Below, in pieces: positions 35,884-44,142 of a stretch of DNA of 64,000 nucleotides. How positions within the stretch are numbered: position 1 is the stretch's first letter; each line of letters starts with the position of its first letter. This DNA is from Pseudomonas chlororaphis (GTDB lineage Bacteria > Pseudomonadota > Gammaproteobacteria > Pseudomonadales > Pseudomonadaceae). The DNA lies in NCBI RefSeq assembly GCF_003731765.1, contig NZ_MOAL01000001.1:248001-312000 (forward strand), read 5' to 3'. A program made the position numbers and the translations under genes. Under the pieces are notes generated by a model. The model was given only the letters and a program-made list of their open reading frames with translations, did no database searches and had not been told where the DNA came from.

Positions 35884-36747
35884 TCAGCAGCCGGCCATCT
35901 CTTGAGCCAGGCCCAGGAACGCCGCCGGCAGGCGCGCCTGCTTGCGCTCCTTGAGGCAGTACAGGTACTCGGCGATCTGTGGCGCATTTTCGATGGTCAG
36001 CACCCGCAGCTGCGGGTCGTGGGGCACTTCCTGGCGGGCAATCAGGCTGATGCCGATATTGCGCAGCACCGCCTCGCGGATCGACTCCCGGCTGCCAATC
36101 TCCAGCAACGGGCCCAGGTTCACCTGGGCATTGTTGAGCAACGCTTCGGTCAGGCTGCGGGTGGTGGAGCCCGGTTCGCGCATCAGCAGGGTGTGCCCGG
36201 CCAGGGCGCTGAGCGGGACGTGGCTGAGGCTGGCCAAAGGGTGGTTGCGGTGCACCGCCAGCACCAGGGGATCGGTGCCCAAGGTCCGCCGAACCAGCCG
36301 CGAGTCTTCGAGGAACTGGGACGAGGCAGCGACATCCACCCGGTAGTCTTCCAGGGCTTCGAGCACCTGCTGGGAATTGCCGATTTCCACTGACACCTCG
36401 ACCTGGGGCAGGCGTTCACGGAAGGCCTTCACCAGGTCGAGAATGTAATACGGCGCCGTGGCGGCGATGCGCAATGTGCCTTGCACCTGCCCACTGTTAC
36501 GCAGGAAAAACTCAATGTCGGCTTCCTGCTGCAACAGCCCCTTGACCATCGGCAGCAGGCGCGCGCCTTCGTCGCTGAGGCTCAGCCGACGGCCGCCACG
36601 GAAGAACAGCTCCACCGAATAGCGGCTTTCCAGCTGGCGAATCTGGGTGGTGACCGTCGGTTGGCTAAGGCCGAGCTTTTTCGCCGCCAGGGTGATGCTG
36701 CCCAGGCGGGCGACCATGTAAAAAGCTTTCAGCTCGGCACTCAGCAT
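35884..36747 (-). CDS. LysR family regulator of aminoethylphosphonate catabolism
   Basis: 287 aa with the winged helix-turn-helix in residues 1-60 (FYMVARLGSITLAAKKLGLS followed by QPTVTTQIRQLE) and a co-inducer binding domain. It belongs by context to the TIGR03339 aminoethylphosphonate LysR group. All downstream transport and catabolic genes lie on the same strand, which is unusual for LysR genes but common for this group. The ATG at 36747 begins immediately inside an AAGC-type repeat and has no clear ribosome binding site, so the level of translation may be low or the start wrong by a few codons. Confidence 0.83.
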   Translation of the reverse strand: MLSAELKAFYMVARLGSITLAAKKLGLSQPTVTTQIRQLESRYSVELFFRGGRRLSLSDEGARLLPMVKGLLQQEADIEFFLRNSGQVQGTLRIAATAPYYILDLVKAFRERLPQVEVSVEIGNSQQVLEALEDYRVDVAASSQFLEDSRLVRRTLGTDPLVLAVHRNHPLASLSHVPLSALAGHTLLMREPGSTTRSLTEALLNNAQVNLGPLLEIGSRESIREAVLRNIGISLIARQEVPHDPQLRVLTIENAPQIAEYLYCLKERKQARLPAAFLGLAQEMAGC

Positions 36748-36749
36748 GG

Positions 36750-36880
36750 CGGCTTGTCGCAGCTGCAAGCTTTCAGCAGCAAGCCGCAAGCTGAAGCCGG
36801 TGCATGTGAGTTCATCACTCTGGTTCTCCCCTCAGTCATCTGCCGCAAGCCGCTAGCCACTTGCAGCTTGCAGCTACGAT
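36750..36880. repeat. AAGC-type palindromic repeats upstream of the LysR gene
   Basis: Two clusters of AAGC/GCTT words (GGCTTGTCGCAGCTGCAAGC near 36750-36775, AAGCCGCAAGCTGAAG near 36780, and GCCGCAAGCCGCTAGCCACT.. near 36842-36870) in opposed orientation. They fill the gap between cadA and the LysR gene. Confidence 0.5.
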
Positions 36881-36883
36881 GGC

Positions 36884-39151
36884 TTACTTGCGCAGCAGGC
36901 GCAGGCCGTTGAACACCACCAGCAGGCTCACGCCCATGTCGGCAAACACCGCCATCCACATGGTGGCGAGACCGGCGAAGGTTACCCCAAGAAAGATCGC
37001 CTTGATCACCAGGGCCAGGGCGATATTTTGCTTGAGCACCCTCGACGTCTGGCGTGACAGGCGGATAAACGCCGGGATTTTGCGCAGATCATCGTCCATC
37101 AGGGCTACATCGGCGGTTTCGATGGCGGTGTCGGTGCCCGCTGCGGCCATGGCAAAACCGATCTCGGCCCGGGCCAGGGCCGGAGCGTCGTTGATGCCGT
37201 CGCCGACCATGCCCACCCGATGGCCCTGGGCGTACAGCGCTTCGATGGCCTGCAGCTTGTCGGTGGGCAACAGGTCGCCCCGGGCCTGGTCGATGCCCAC
37301 CTGGGCAGCGATGGCCTCGGCGGTGTGCGGGTTGTCGCCGGTGAGCATCAGGGTCTTGATGCCCAGCTCATGCAACTGCTGGATCGCCTCGCGGCTGGAC
37401 GCCTTGACCGTGTCTGCCACGGCAAACAGCGCCAGCGGTCCGGAGCTGTCGAGCAGCAGGACCACCGTCTTGCCCTGTTTCTCCAGGGCGAAGAGCCGCT
37501 CTTCCAGGGCCGGCGAACACAAGCCCAACTCTTCCACCAGGCGATGGTTGCCCAGGTGATAGACCTGGCCGTTGATCTCGCCCCGCACGCCACGACCGGC
37601 CAGGGCCGCAAAGTTATCCACAGGGTGCTGGGCCAGTTGCTTATCCACAGCCGCGCGGGCAATGGCCAGTGACACCGGGTGATCGGAACGCCCCGCCAGG
37701 CTTGCGGCAATCGCCGGCGCGGTGTTTTCAGTGATCGGATCCAGGGACAGGAAGTCGGTCTGTACCGGCTTGCCGTGGGTCAGGGTGCCGGTCTTGTCGA
37801 GGGCCAGGTAGTCGAGCTTGTAGCCGCCCTCCAGGTACACACCGCCCTTGATCAGGATGCCTTTGCGCGCCGCTGCGGCCAGGCCGCTGACGATGGTCAC
37901 CGGGGTGGAAATCACCAGCGCGCAAGGGCACGCCACCACCAACAGCACCAGGGCACGGTAGATCCAGTCGAACCAGGCGCCGGCCATGAACAGCGGCGGA
38001 ACCAAGGCCACCGCCAGGGCGAAGATAAACACCGCCGGGGTGTAGATCGTCGAGAAGCGATCGACAAACCTTTGGGTCGGCGCCCGTGCGCCCTGGGCCT
38101 GCTCCACGGCGTGGATGATGCGCGCCAGGGTCGAGTTGTTGGCCGCCGCAGTGACCCGGTATTCCAGGGAACCGGCCTGGTTGATGGTGCCGGCGAACAC
38201 TTTGTCGCCCACGCCCTTCTCCACCGGCAGGCTCTCGCCAGTAATAGGTGCCTGATCGATGGTGGAGCTGCCGGCGACCACCTCGCCGTCCAGGCCGATA
38301 CGCTCACCCGGGCGGGCACGCACCAGGGCACCGAGTTCGACGCTGTTGGCTTCACGTTCAGCCCAAGTACCATCCGCCTGCTGCACCGTGACCTGTTCCG
38401 GGGTCATCTGCATCAAGCCGCTGATGGCGTTGCGCGCCCGATCCAGGGACTTGGCCTCGATCAACTCGGCCACGGTGAACAGGAACATCACCATGGCCGC
38501 TTCCGGCCACTGGCCGATCAGCACGGCGCCGGTCACGGCGATGCTCATCAGGGCATTGATGTTCAGGTTGCGGTTCTTCAGGGCGATCCAGCCCTTTTTA
38601 TAGGTGCCCAGGCCGCCGCTGAGGATCGACACCAAGGCCACCAGGGCCACCGCCCAATCGGGCGCGGCGTTGGTGAAGTGGATCACTTCGGCCGCCAGGG
38701 CCGCGACCCCGGACAACGCCAGGGGCCACCAGGGTTTCTTCACCGGTACCGGGGTCGCCGGTTCGGCGCCGGCTTCCAACGGCTCGGCGTGCATGCCCAG
38801 GGTTTTGATTGCGTCGACGATCGGCGCGCTGGAGGCCAGGTTGTGGGTCACGCCCAGCACCCGGTTGATCAGGTTGAATTCCAGCTGTTGCACCCCGGCC
38901 AGCTTGCCCAGTTTGTTCTGGATCAGGGTCTGCTCGGTGGGGCAATCCATGGCCTCGATGCGAAAACGGCTCAGCCGCGCATCGGCGCTCGGTGCTTCGG
39001 TCAATTGGACCAAGGCTGGCGCGGCGCTGCCGGAACAACAGGCATCGCCGTGGGCGGAATGATCGTGGGCCTTGACCGGCTGAAGTTTGGCCGGTGCTGG
39101 CTGATCGTGATCACAGCAGGATTTGGGGTGACTGTGCAGGGAATCGCTCAT
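36884..39151 (-). CDS. cadA: Zn2+/Cd2+/Pb2+-exporting P1B-type ATPase
   Basis: 755 aa. The N-terminus is rich in His and Cys (SHPKSCCDHD, HDHSAHGDACC), followed by one heavy-metal-associated domain with MDCPTE at residues 68-73. The transmembrane metal site is ACPCALVIS; the phosphorylation site DKTGTLTHG, the TGES actuator motif (PITGESLP) and GDGINDAPAL complete the P-type ATPase set. MDCPTE instead of MxCxxC indicates the Zn/Cd/Pb class rather than copper. Divergent from cadR across an 86-base interval with a CadR operator; induced by Cd and similar ions. Confidence 0.93.
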   Translation of the reverse strand: MSDSLHSHPKSCCDHDQPAPAKLQPVKAHDHSAHGDACCSGSAAPALVQLTEAPSADARLSRFRIEAMDCPTEQTLIQNKLGKLAGVQQLEFNLINRVLGVTHNLASSAPIVDAIKTLGMHAEPLEAGAEPATPVPVKKPWWPLALSGVAALAAEVIHFTNAAPDWAVALVALVSILSGGLGTYKKGWIALKNRNLNINALMSIAVTGAVLIGQWPEAAMVMFLFTVAELIEAKSLDRARNAISGLMQMTPEQVTVQQADGTWAEREANSVELGALVRARPGERIGLDGEVVAGSSTIDQAPITGESLPVEKGVGDKVFAGTINQAGSLEYRVTAAANNSTLARIIHAVEQAQGARAPTQRFVDRFSTIYTPAVFIFALAVALVPPLFMAGAWFDWIYRALVLLVVACPCALVISTPVTIVSGLAAAARKGILIKGGVYLEGGYKLDYLALDKTGTLTHGKPVQTDFLSLDPITENTAPAIAASLAGRSDHPVSLAIARAAVDKQLAQHPVDNFAALAGRGVRGEINGQVYHLGNHRLVEELGLCSPALEERLFALEKQGKTVVLLLDSSGPLALFAVADTVKASSREAIQQLHELGIKTLMLTGDNPHTAEAIAAQVGIDQARGDLLPTDKLQAIEALYAQGHRVGMVGDGINDAPALARAEIGFAMAAAGTDTAIETADVALMDDDLRKIPAFIRLSRQTSRVLKQNIALALVIKAIFLGVTFAGLATMWMAVFADMGVSLLVVFNGLRLLRK

Positions 39152-39189
39152 GGGCTTGCGTCCGAAAAGGTGCCTGTGGCTAAGTGAAC

Positions 39190-39210
39190 ACCCTGTAGCC
39201 ACTTTAGGGT
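39190..39210 (-). promoter_or_regulatory. CadR operator in the cadA/cadR divergent promoter
   Basis: Inverted repeat ACCCT-N11-AGGGT. Read on the minus strand it is ACCCTAAAGTGGCTACAGGG plus T, nearly the same as the CadR box I recall from P. putida. TTGACC at 39213-39208 (minus) is the cadA -35 box with an overlong spacer, as MerR-family activators require. Confidence 0.85.
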
Positions 39211-39237
39211 CAAGCACCCTTTTCGGAGATTGCCGCA

Positions 39238-39687
39238 ATGAAGATTGGCGAGCTGGCGAAACTCACCGACTGCCCGGTGGAAACCATCCGTTACTACGAA
39301 CGCGAAGGCTTGCTGCCGGAGCCAGCCCGCAGCGAAGGCAACTACCGTCTCTACACCCAGGCCCACACCGAGCGCCTGACCTTTATCCGCAACTGCCGCA
39401 GCCTGGACATGACCCTGGAGGAGATCCGCAGTCTGCTGAACCTGCGGGACAGCCCCCAAGGCCAGTGCCAGAGCGTCAACGCACTGATCGACGAGCACAT
39501 CCACCACGTCAAGGCGCGGATCGACGGCCTGCTGGCCTTGCAGGAACAGCTACTGGACCTGCGCCAACGCTGCGGCGAAGGGCCGGACCTGGATCAGTGC
39601 GGGATTTTGCAGCGCCTGGAGGTCAGTGGTTCGGTCGCGCCCAGCGAGGCCGAGCACTCCCATGTCGGCCGCAGCCACGGGCATTGA
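39238..39687 (+). CDS. cadR: MerR family Cd(II)/Pb(II)-responsive regulator
   Basis: 149 aa. N-terminal MerR helix-turn-helix (MKIGELAKLTDCPVETIRYY), dimerisation coiled coil at about residues 78-112, metal site cysteines Cys77, Cys112 and Cys121. The C-terminal tail is histidine-rich (HSHVGRSHGH), as in P. putida CadR, where it forms a second metal site. It activates cadA and represses itself from the shared operator. The loop between Cys112 and the last Cys is two residues longer than the CxxxxxxC I recall for PbrR/CadR. Confidence 0.92.
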   Translation: MKIGELAKLTDCPVETIRYYEREGLLPEPARSEGNYRLYTQAHTERLTFIRNCRSLDMTLEEIRSLLNLRDSPQGQCQSVNALIDEHIHHVKARIDGLLALQEQLLDLRQRCGEGPDLDQCGILQRLEVSGSVAPSEAEHSHVGRSHGH

Positions 39688-39701
39688 GCCCGCGACCCGG
39701 A

Positions 39702-40289
39702 TCAGGCGTTGCGACGGCCCACGGCGAGCAAGCGCAGGTAAACCCCTTCCAGCAGCGCCAGTAACCGCAGGTCCAATTGCCGCCAGGCCAGCCCCTGGCG
39801 CACCAGCCAGGCACTGAGCAGCCCCACCAGGCAGCCGCCGAGGATGTCGAAGGGGAAATGCACCCCCAGGTAGACCCGCGCCCAACTCACCAACAGTGCC
39901 AGGCCGAGCATCACCAGCCCGGTCTTGCGCAGGGACGCCAGGATCAAGGCAAAGGCCATGGCGAACAGGCCACTGGCATGGTCACTGGGGAAGGACGCCC
40001 CGGGTGCATGGGCAAGGAAATTCTGCCCCAGGCCCAGCATGAAGGGCCGCGGGTGGAACCACAGCTCGCGAATCACCAGGTTGCAGGCCAGGGCCAAGGC
40101 AATGCTCAGGCCCGCCAACAGCACGACCCGGCGTTGGCGCTGCTCGCCGAAGATCCAGAGCACCGCCAGCAACAGCGGCACGCAGAACACCATCCATTGG
40201 GCGAAGAAGATCGCCAGCTCGCGCATAGGCAGCGACGCCTCGGCGCTGGCATTGATCGCCAGGAACAGGCTGCGGTTGAGTTCTTCCAT
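39702..40289 (-). CDS. PAP2 family membrane phosphatase, BcrC-like undecaprenyl pyrophosphatase
   Basis: 195 aa, about five membrane segments. PAP2 motifs: RELWFHPRPF, FPSDHASGLF and SWARVYLGVHFPFDI, the latter supplying the catalytic histidine. Short PAP2 proteins of this layout recycle undecaprenyl pyrophosphate for cell wall synthesis or dephosphorylate lipid A. Convergent with cadR, 14 bases apart, and upstream of thyA in opposite functional context. Substrate inferred from size and motif spacing only. Confidence 0.83.
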   Translation of the reverse strand: MEELNRSLFLAINASAEASLPMRELAIFFAQWMVFCVPLLLAVLWIFGEQRQRRVVLLAGLSIALALACNLVIRELWFHPRPFMLGLGQNFLAHAPGASFPSDHASGLFAMAFALILASLRKTGLVMLGLALLVSWARVYLGVHFPFDILGGCLVGLLSAWLVRQGLAWRQLDLRLLALLEGVYLRLLAVGRRNA

Positions 40290-40421
40290 TCAGGGGCTCG
40301 CATTCGGTATCAGAAGGGCAACAGCCCGGGTTTCCAGGGCCACTGCAAGGAGAGTAGCCGCCCCCAGGCAGGGCCATGCGCGGAATGCGCCCCGGACAAA
40401 GGCAACGGCTTGAATCGACAA

Positions 40422-40451
40422 GGGGCCGCGCGGTATCAGCCGCGAGGCCCC
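40422..40451 (-). terminator. Terminator-like hairpin after thyA
   Basis: GGGGCCGCGCGG / CCGCGAGGCCCC with loop TATCAG, 21 bases past the thyA stop on the minus strand; only a weak T-rich stretch follows (TTGTCG). The rest of the 183-base gap up to the PAP2 start shows nothing else. Confidence 0.5.
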
Positions 40452-40472
40452 TGGGTACAGCAGGTCGAACGC

Positions 40473-41444
40473 TTAAACCGCCATCGGCGCGGTCATTGGC
40501 GCGTGGTGTTGGTAGCCCTCGAGGGAAAAATCACTCGGCTCCACCATTTCCAGCCATTCAGGCTGGTACACACCGGTCTTGGCAAACTCCGGCACACGCT
40601 CGGAAATCACCAGCTTGGGCATGGGGAACGGCTCACGGGTGAGCTGCTCGTTGAGCATGTCCAGGTGGTTTTCATAGACGTGGGCATCACCGATGAAATA
40701 GGTGAACCAGCGCGGCGTGTAGCCGGTCAGGCGGCCGATCAGGCTCAGCAGCGCGGCGCCTTCGGTGAGGTTGAACGGCGTGCCCAGGCCCAGGTCGTTG
40801 GAGCGGATGTAGAGGGTCAGGGAGATTTCCCGGGTCTCGACATTGGGGTGGAACTGATACAGCAAGTGGCACGGCGGCAAAGCCATTTCATCCAACTGCG
40901 CGCAGTTCCAGCCGTGGAACAGAATCCGCCGGCTACCTGGGTCCTTGATGATGGTGTCGATGCACTGGCGCACCTGGTCGATGGCCTTGTACAGCACCAC
41001 ATAGGCCTGGCCGTTCTCTTCACCCTGGGCGATCTGCCGGTAACCCTGGCCCAGGGTCTGCTCGATGGCTGCCGGGTTGCTCAGGGGGATCTGTTTGTAC
41101 GCCGGCCATTTGCGCCATTGCACACCATAGATTTCGCCCAGGTCGTCGTCGCCCTGGCGGAACGGGTTGGCCAGCCACTGGGCGTTTTCGTTGGCGTTCT
41201 GGTCCCAGACCTTGCAGCCCAGCGCCCGGAACTCGGCCGCGTTATTGACGCCACGAAGAAACCCGCACATCTCGCCGATGGCCGATTTGAACGCCATCTT
41301 GCGGGTGGTGATGGCCGGGAAGCCTTGCTGGAGGTCGTAGCGCAACATCGCCCCCGGGAAGCTGATGGTGTTGACCCCGGTGCGGTTGGCCTGCTTGGTG
41401 CCGTTGTTGATGACGTGGGCGACCAGCTCGAGATATTGCTTCAT
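40473..41444 (-). CDS. thyA: Thymidylate synthase
   Basis: Converts dUMP to dTMP with methylene-tetrahydrofolate. The catalytic cysteine is Cys192 in [22 protein letters not shown] binds phosphate and [16 protein letters not shown] is conserved. At 323 aa it is longer than the 264-residue E. coli enzyme because of an insertion between about residues 92 and 150, a form known in other bacteria. It follows lgt on the same strand, the usual lgt-thyA arrangement. Confidence 0.96.
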   Translation of the reverse strand: MKQYLELVAHVINNGTKQANRTGVNTISFPGAMLRYDLQQGFPAITTRKMAFKSAIGEMCGFLRGVNNAAEFRALGCKVWDQNANENAQWLANPFRQGDDDLGEIYGVQWRKWPAYKQIPLSNPAAIEQTLGQGYRQIAQGEENGQAYVVLYKAIDQVRQCIDTIIKDPGSRRILFHGWNCAQLDEMALPPCHLLYQFHPNVETREISLTLYIRSNDLGLGTPFNLTEGAALLSLIGRLTGYTPRWFTYFIGDAHVYENHLDMLNEQLTREPFPMPKLVISERVPEFAKTGVYQPEWLEMVEPSDFSLEGYQHHAPMTAPMAV

Positions 41445-41465
41445 GAGTTACCTGCATCCTTGAAC

Positions 41466-41483
41466 CCGGGGCTTGCGCCCCGG
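41466..41483 (-). promoter_or_regulatory. Hairpin between lgt and thyA
   Basis: CCGGGGC / GCCCCGG with a TTGC loop in the 48-base intergenic gap. No T-run follows on the minus strand, so it is more likely an mRNA-stability or attenuating structure than a full terminator. Confidence 0.45.
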
Positions 41484-41492
41484 TATTCGAAT

Positions 41493-42308
41493 TTAAAGCG
41501 CGGGGCCTTTGTTGGCCGCCGGAGCACGGTGATACGCCAGCCAGATCAGGGCCAGGCCGCCGATGATCATCGGCAGGCAAAGCACCTGGCCCATGGTCAG
41601 CCAGTTCCAGGCCAGGTAGCCCAACTGGGCATCCGGCACACGGACGAATTCGACGATAAACCGGAAGATCCCGTAGAACAGCGCAAACATGCCGGACACC
41701 GCCATCAGCGGCCGCGGCTTGCGCGAGAACAGCCAGAGGATCAGGAACAGCGCCACCCCTTCGAGGGCGAACTGATACAGCTGGGACGGGTGCCGGGCCA
41801 GTTGATCGGGGTCGCTGAACGGCGGGAAGACCATGGCCCACGGCAGGTCGGTGGGTTTGCCCCAAAGCTCGGCATTGATGAAGTTGCCGATGCGCCCGGC
41901 ACCAAGGCCGATCGGCACCATGGGCGCGACGAAGTCCATCAGTTCGAAGAACGACTTGTTGTTGCGCTTGCCGAACCACCAGGCCGCCAGCATCACCCCG
42001 ATAAAGCCGCCATGGAACGACATGCCGCCCTTCCACACTTCAAAAATCAGCAACGGGTTGGCCAGGTAGGCGCTCAGGTCGTAGAACAGCACGTAACCCA
42101 GGCGTCCGCCGAGAATCACCCCCATGGCCATCCAGAACACCATGTCGGAGAGTTTTTCCTTGCTCCAGGTCGGATCGAAGCGGGCCAGGCGGCGGGAGGC
42201 CAGCAGCCAGGCGCCGCCAATGCCGATCAGGTACATCAGACCGTACCAGTGGATTTTCAGCGGACCGATGGCCAGTGCCACCGGATCGATCTGCGGGTAA
42301 GGCAGCAT
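41493..42308 (-). CDS. lgt: Prolipoprotein diacylglyceryl transferase
   Basis: 271 aa inner-membrane enzyme transferring diacylglycerol from phosphatidylglycerol to the lipobox cysteine of prolipoproteins. Conserved [10 protein letters not shown] and the Lgt signature [13 protein letters not shown] are visible, along with seven hydrophobic segments. Standard length. Upstream of thyA, as in many proteobacteria; its products here could include the LaoB-like and SGNH lipoproteins. Confidence 0.96.
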   Translation of the reverse strand: MLPYPQIDPVALAIGPLKIHWYGLMYLIGIGGAWLLASRRLARFDPTWSKEKLSDMVFWMAMGVILGGRLGYVLFYDLSAYLANPLLIFEVWKGGMSFHGGFIGVMLAAWWFGKRNNKSFFELMDFVAPMVPIGLGAGRIGNFINAELWGKPTDLPWAMVFPPFSDPDQLARHPSQLYQFALEGVALFLILWLFSRKPRPLMAVSGMFALFYGIFRFIVEFVRVPDAQLGYLAWNWLTMGQVLCLPMIIGGLALIWLAYHRAPAANKGPAL

Positions 42309-42389
42309 TGCGACTCCTCGTTAGAGTGAAACTCGACATTCCGGGCGCGAACGTGACACGCCAGGATTAAGCCAGAATTGCGCGACCTG

Positions 42390-43172
42390 TCAGAGCAGGA
42401 AGCTCAACCCCACACAAAACAGCAGCGCGGCGAACAGGCGTTTCAGCAAGCGCGGCGACAGCTGGTGGGCCAGGCGCGCACCGAAACGGGCGAAGACCAT
42501 GCTGGTCAGGGCGATCCCCAGCAGCGCCGGCAAATACACAAAGCCCAGACTATGGGCTGGAAGCAGCGGATCATGCCAGCCCAGAATCATGAAACTTACC
42601 GCGCTGGCCACGGCGATCGGCAAGCCGCAGGCCGACGAGGTGGCCACCGCTTGCTGCATCGGCAGGCTGCGCCAGGTCAGGAACGGCACCGTCAGCGAGC
42701 CGCCGCCAATGCCGAAAATCGCCGAAGCCCAACCAATCACACTGCCGGCCAGGGTCAGGCTGGCCTTGCCGGGAATGCCGCGGCTGGCCTTGGGCTTGAG
42801 GTCCAGGGTCATCTGCAGGGCCACCAGCAAGGCAAACACACCGATGATCTTCTGCAAGTGCGGACCGGAAATCGCCTCCGCCGTCAGCGCGCCAAAACCG
42901 GCACCGATCAGAATGCCCAGGGTCATCCAGGCGAAGATCGGCCAACGCACCGCCCCTCGCCGATGATGCTCACGCACGGCATTGATCGAGGTGAAGATGA
43001 TGGTCGCCAGGGAGGTACCGACCGCCAAGTGCGTCAGTACCGAGGGGTCGAAGCCCTGCAAGGTGAAGCTGAACACCAGCACCGGCACAATGATGATCCC
43101 GCCGCCCACGCCGAACAGCCCGGCCAGCACGCCCGCACAAGCGCCCAACAGCAGATAGAGCAGAAATTCCAT
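42390..43172 (-). CDS. TauE/SafE family sulfite exporter-like membrane protein
   Basis: 260 aa with about eight hydrophobic segments in two halves, each beginning with the TSUP motif: GLFGVGGGIIIVPVL near the N-terminus and AIFGIGGGSLTVPFL in the middle. The ATG at 43172 starts directly at the first membrane segment; an upstream extension in the same frame is not credible. The anion transported (sulfite, sulfoacetate or other) cannot be told. Divergent from the NRDE gene with 121 bases between starts. Confidence 0.87.
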   Translation of the reverse strand: MEFLLYLLLGACAGVLAGLFGVGGGIIIVPVLVFSFTLQGFDPSVLTHLAVGTSLATIIFTSINAVREHHRRGAVRWPIFAWMTLGILIGAGFGALTAEAISGPHLQKIIGVFALLVALQMTLDLKPKASRGIPGKASLTLAGSVIGWASAIFGIGGGSLTVPFLTWRSLPMQQAVATSSACGLPIAVASAVSFMILGWHDPLLPAHSLGFVYLPALLGIALTSMVFARFGARLAHQLSPRLLKRLFAALLFCVGLSFLL

Positions 43173-43293
43173 GGGAGCATCCAGAAATAAGTGCGGCATG
43201 GTAACGGAAGGCGCCCCCCGGGCTCCACTGAATGGCGATGGATACCCACCGGATCTGTGGGTAGAGTGGCAAAAAAACCAAGGGACTCGCCTG

Positions 43294-44040
43294 ATGTGCC
43301 TGATCGTTTTCGCCTGGCGGCCGGGCCACGCCCAGCCCCTGATCGTCGCGGCCAACCGTGATGAGTTTTACGCCCGCCCCAGCCTGCCCCTGGCCCAATG
43401 GCCGGATGCGCCCGACGTCTACGCCGGTCGCGATCAGGAAGCAGGCGGCACCTGGCTAGGGGTCAATGCCGACGGGCGCTTTGCCGCCCTGACCAATATC
43501 CGCAACCCGCACCAGCCGCCGGCACGCAAGTCCCGCGGGGAGCTGGTGGCGCGCTTTCTCAACGGTTCGCTGCCGATTGAACAGTATTTAGCCGACGTTA
43601 ACGGCCGATCGATTGAATATGCCGGGTTTAACCTGCTGGTGGGCACGCGGGATGAGTTGTGGCACTACAACGCCAACCACACCGAGCCGACGCCATTGCA
43701 GGCAGGCGTGTATGGGTTGTCCAATGCCGGGCTGGATACGCCGTGGCCCAAGTTGCTCAAGGCCAAAGCGGCGTTGAGCGCGGTGCTGGAGGATCCGCAA
43801 CCTGAGGCGCTGCTGGGGATTTTGAGTGACCCGCAGACCGCGCCGTTTGCGGAGCTGCCGGACACCGGGGTGGGGTTGGCGACCGAGAGTCTGCTGTCGA
43901 GCGTGTTTATTGCCAGCCCAAGTTATGGGACGCGGGCGAGTACGGCGTTGATCGTGAATGCCGACGGTACACGGCGGATGGTGGAACGCAGTTTCGGGCC
44001 CCATGGTGGGCGGTTGGGCGAGGTAGAGCTGAGCATTTGA
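43294..44040 (+). CDS. NRDE family protein (TANGO2-like)
   Basis: 248 aa. The N-terminus MCLIVFAW with Cys2 as possible Ntn-type nucleophile and the NRDE motif at residues 21-24 define the family; GGTWLGVNADGRFAALTNIR follows. Eukaryotic TANGO2 and bacterial HtpA-type relatives have been connected to haem handling, but this is not evident here. AAGGGACTCGC precedes the ATG. The 3' half uses slightly more unusual codons than its neighbours. It ends in a REP region facing ptsP. Confidence 0.85.
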   Translation: MCLIVFAWRPGHAQPLIVAANRDEFYARPSLPLAQWPDAPDVYAGRDQEAGGTWLGVNADGRFAALTNIRNPHQPPARKSRGELVARFLNGSLPIEQYLADVNGRSIEYAGFNLLVGTRDELWHYNANHTEPTPLQAGVYGLSNAGLDTPWPKLLKAKAALSAVLEDPQPEALLGILSDPQTAPFAELPDTGVGLATESLLSSVFIASPSYGTRASTALIVNADGTRRMVERSFGPHGGRLGEVELSI

Positions 44041-44066
44041 CGGCGCCATCGCCGTGGTGCCACGAC

Positions 44067-44126
44067 TCGACAAGCCGGCTCCTACATTGGAATGCGATCC
44101 CCTGTAAGAGCCCGGCTTGCCGGCGA
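44067..44126. repeat. Inverted REP pair between NRDE gene and ptsP
   Basis: A truncated copy TCGACAAGCCGGCTCCTACA at 44067-44086 and TGTAAGAGCCCGGCTTGCCG.. at 44103-44126 face each other; both carry single-base changes from the consensus. Confidence 0.72.
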
Positions 44127-44142
44127 CGGTTGTACTTCAGTG

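Noticed and set aside
39777..42329. An 850-codon open frame on the plus strand across PAP2, thyA and lgt
   Set aside because: It lies antisense to three well-supported genes, its translation is rich in Gln, His, Gly and Arg without domains, and it is a by-product of high GC and codon bias.
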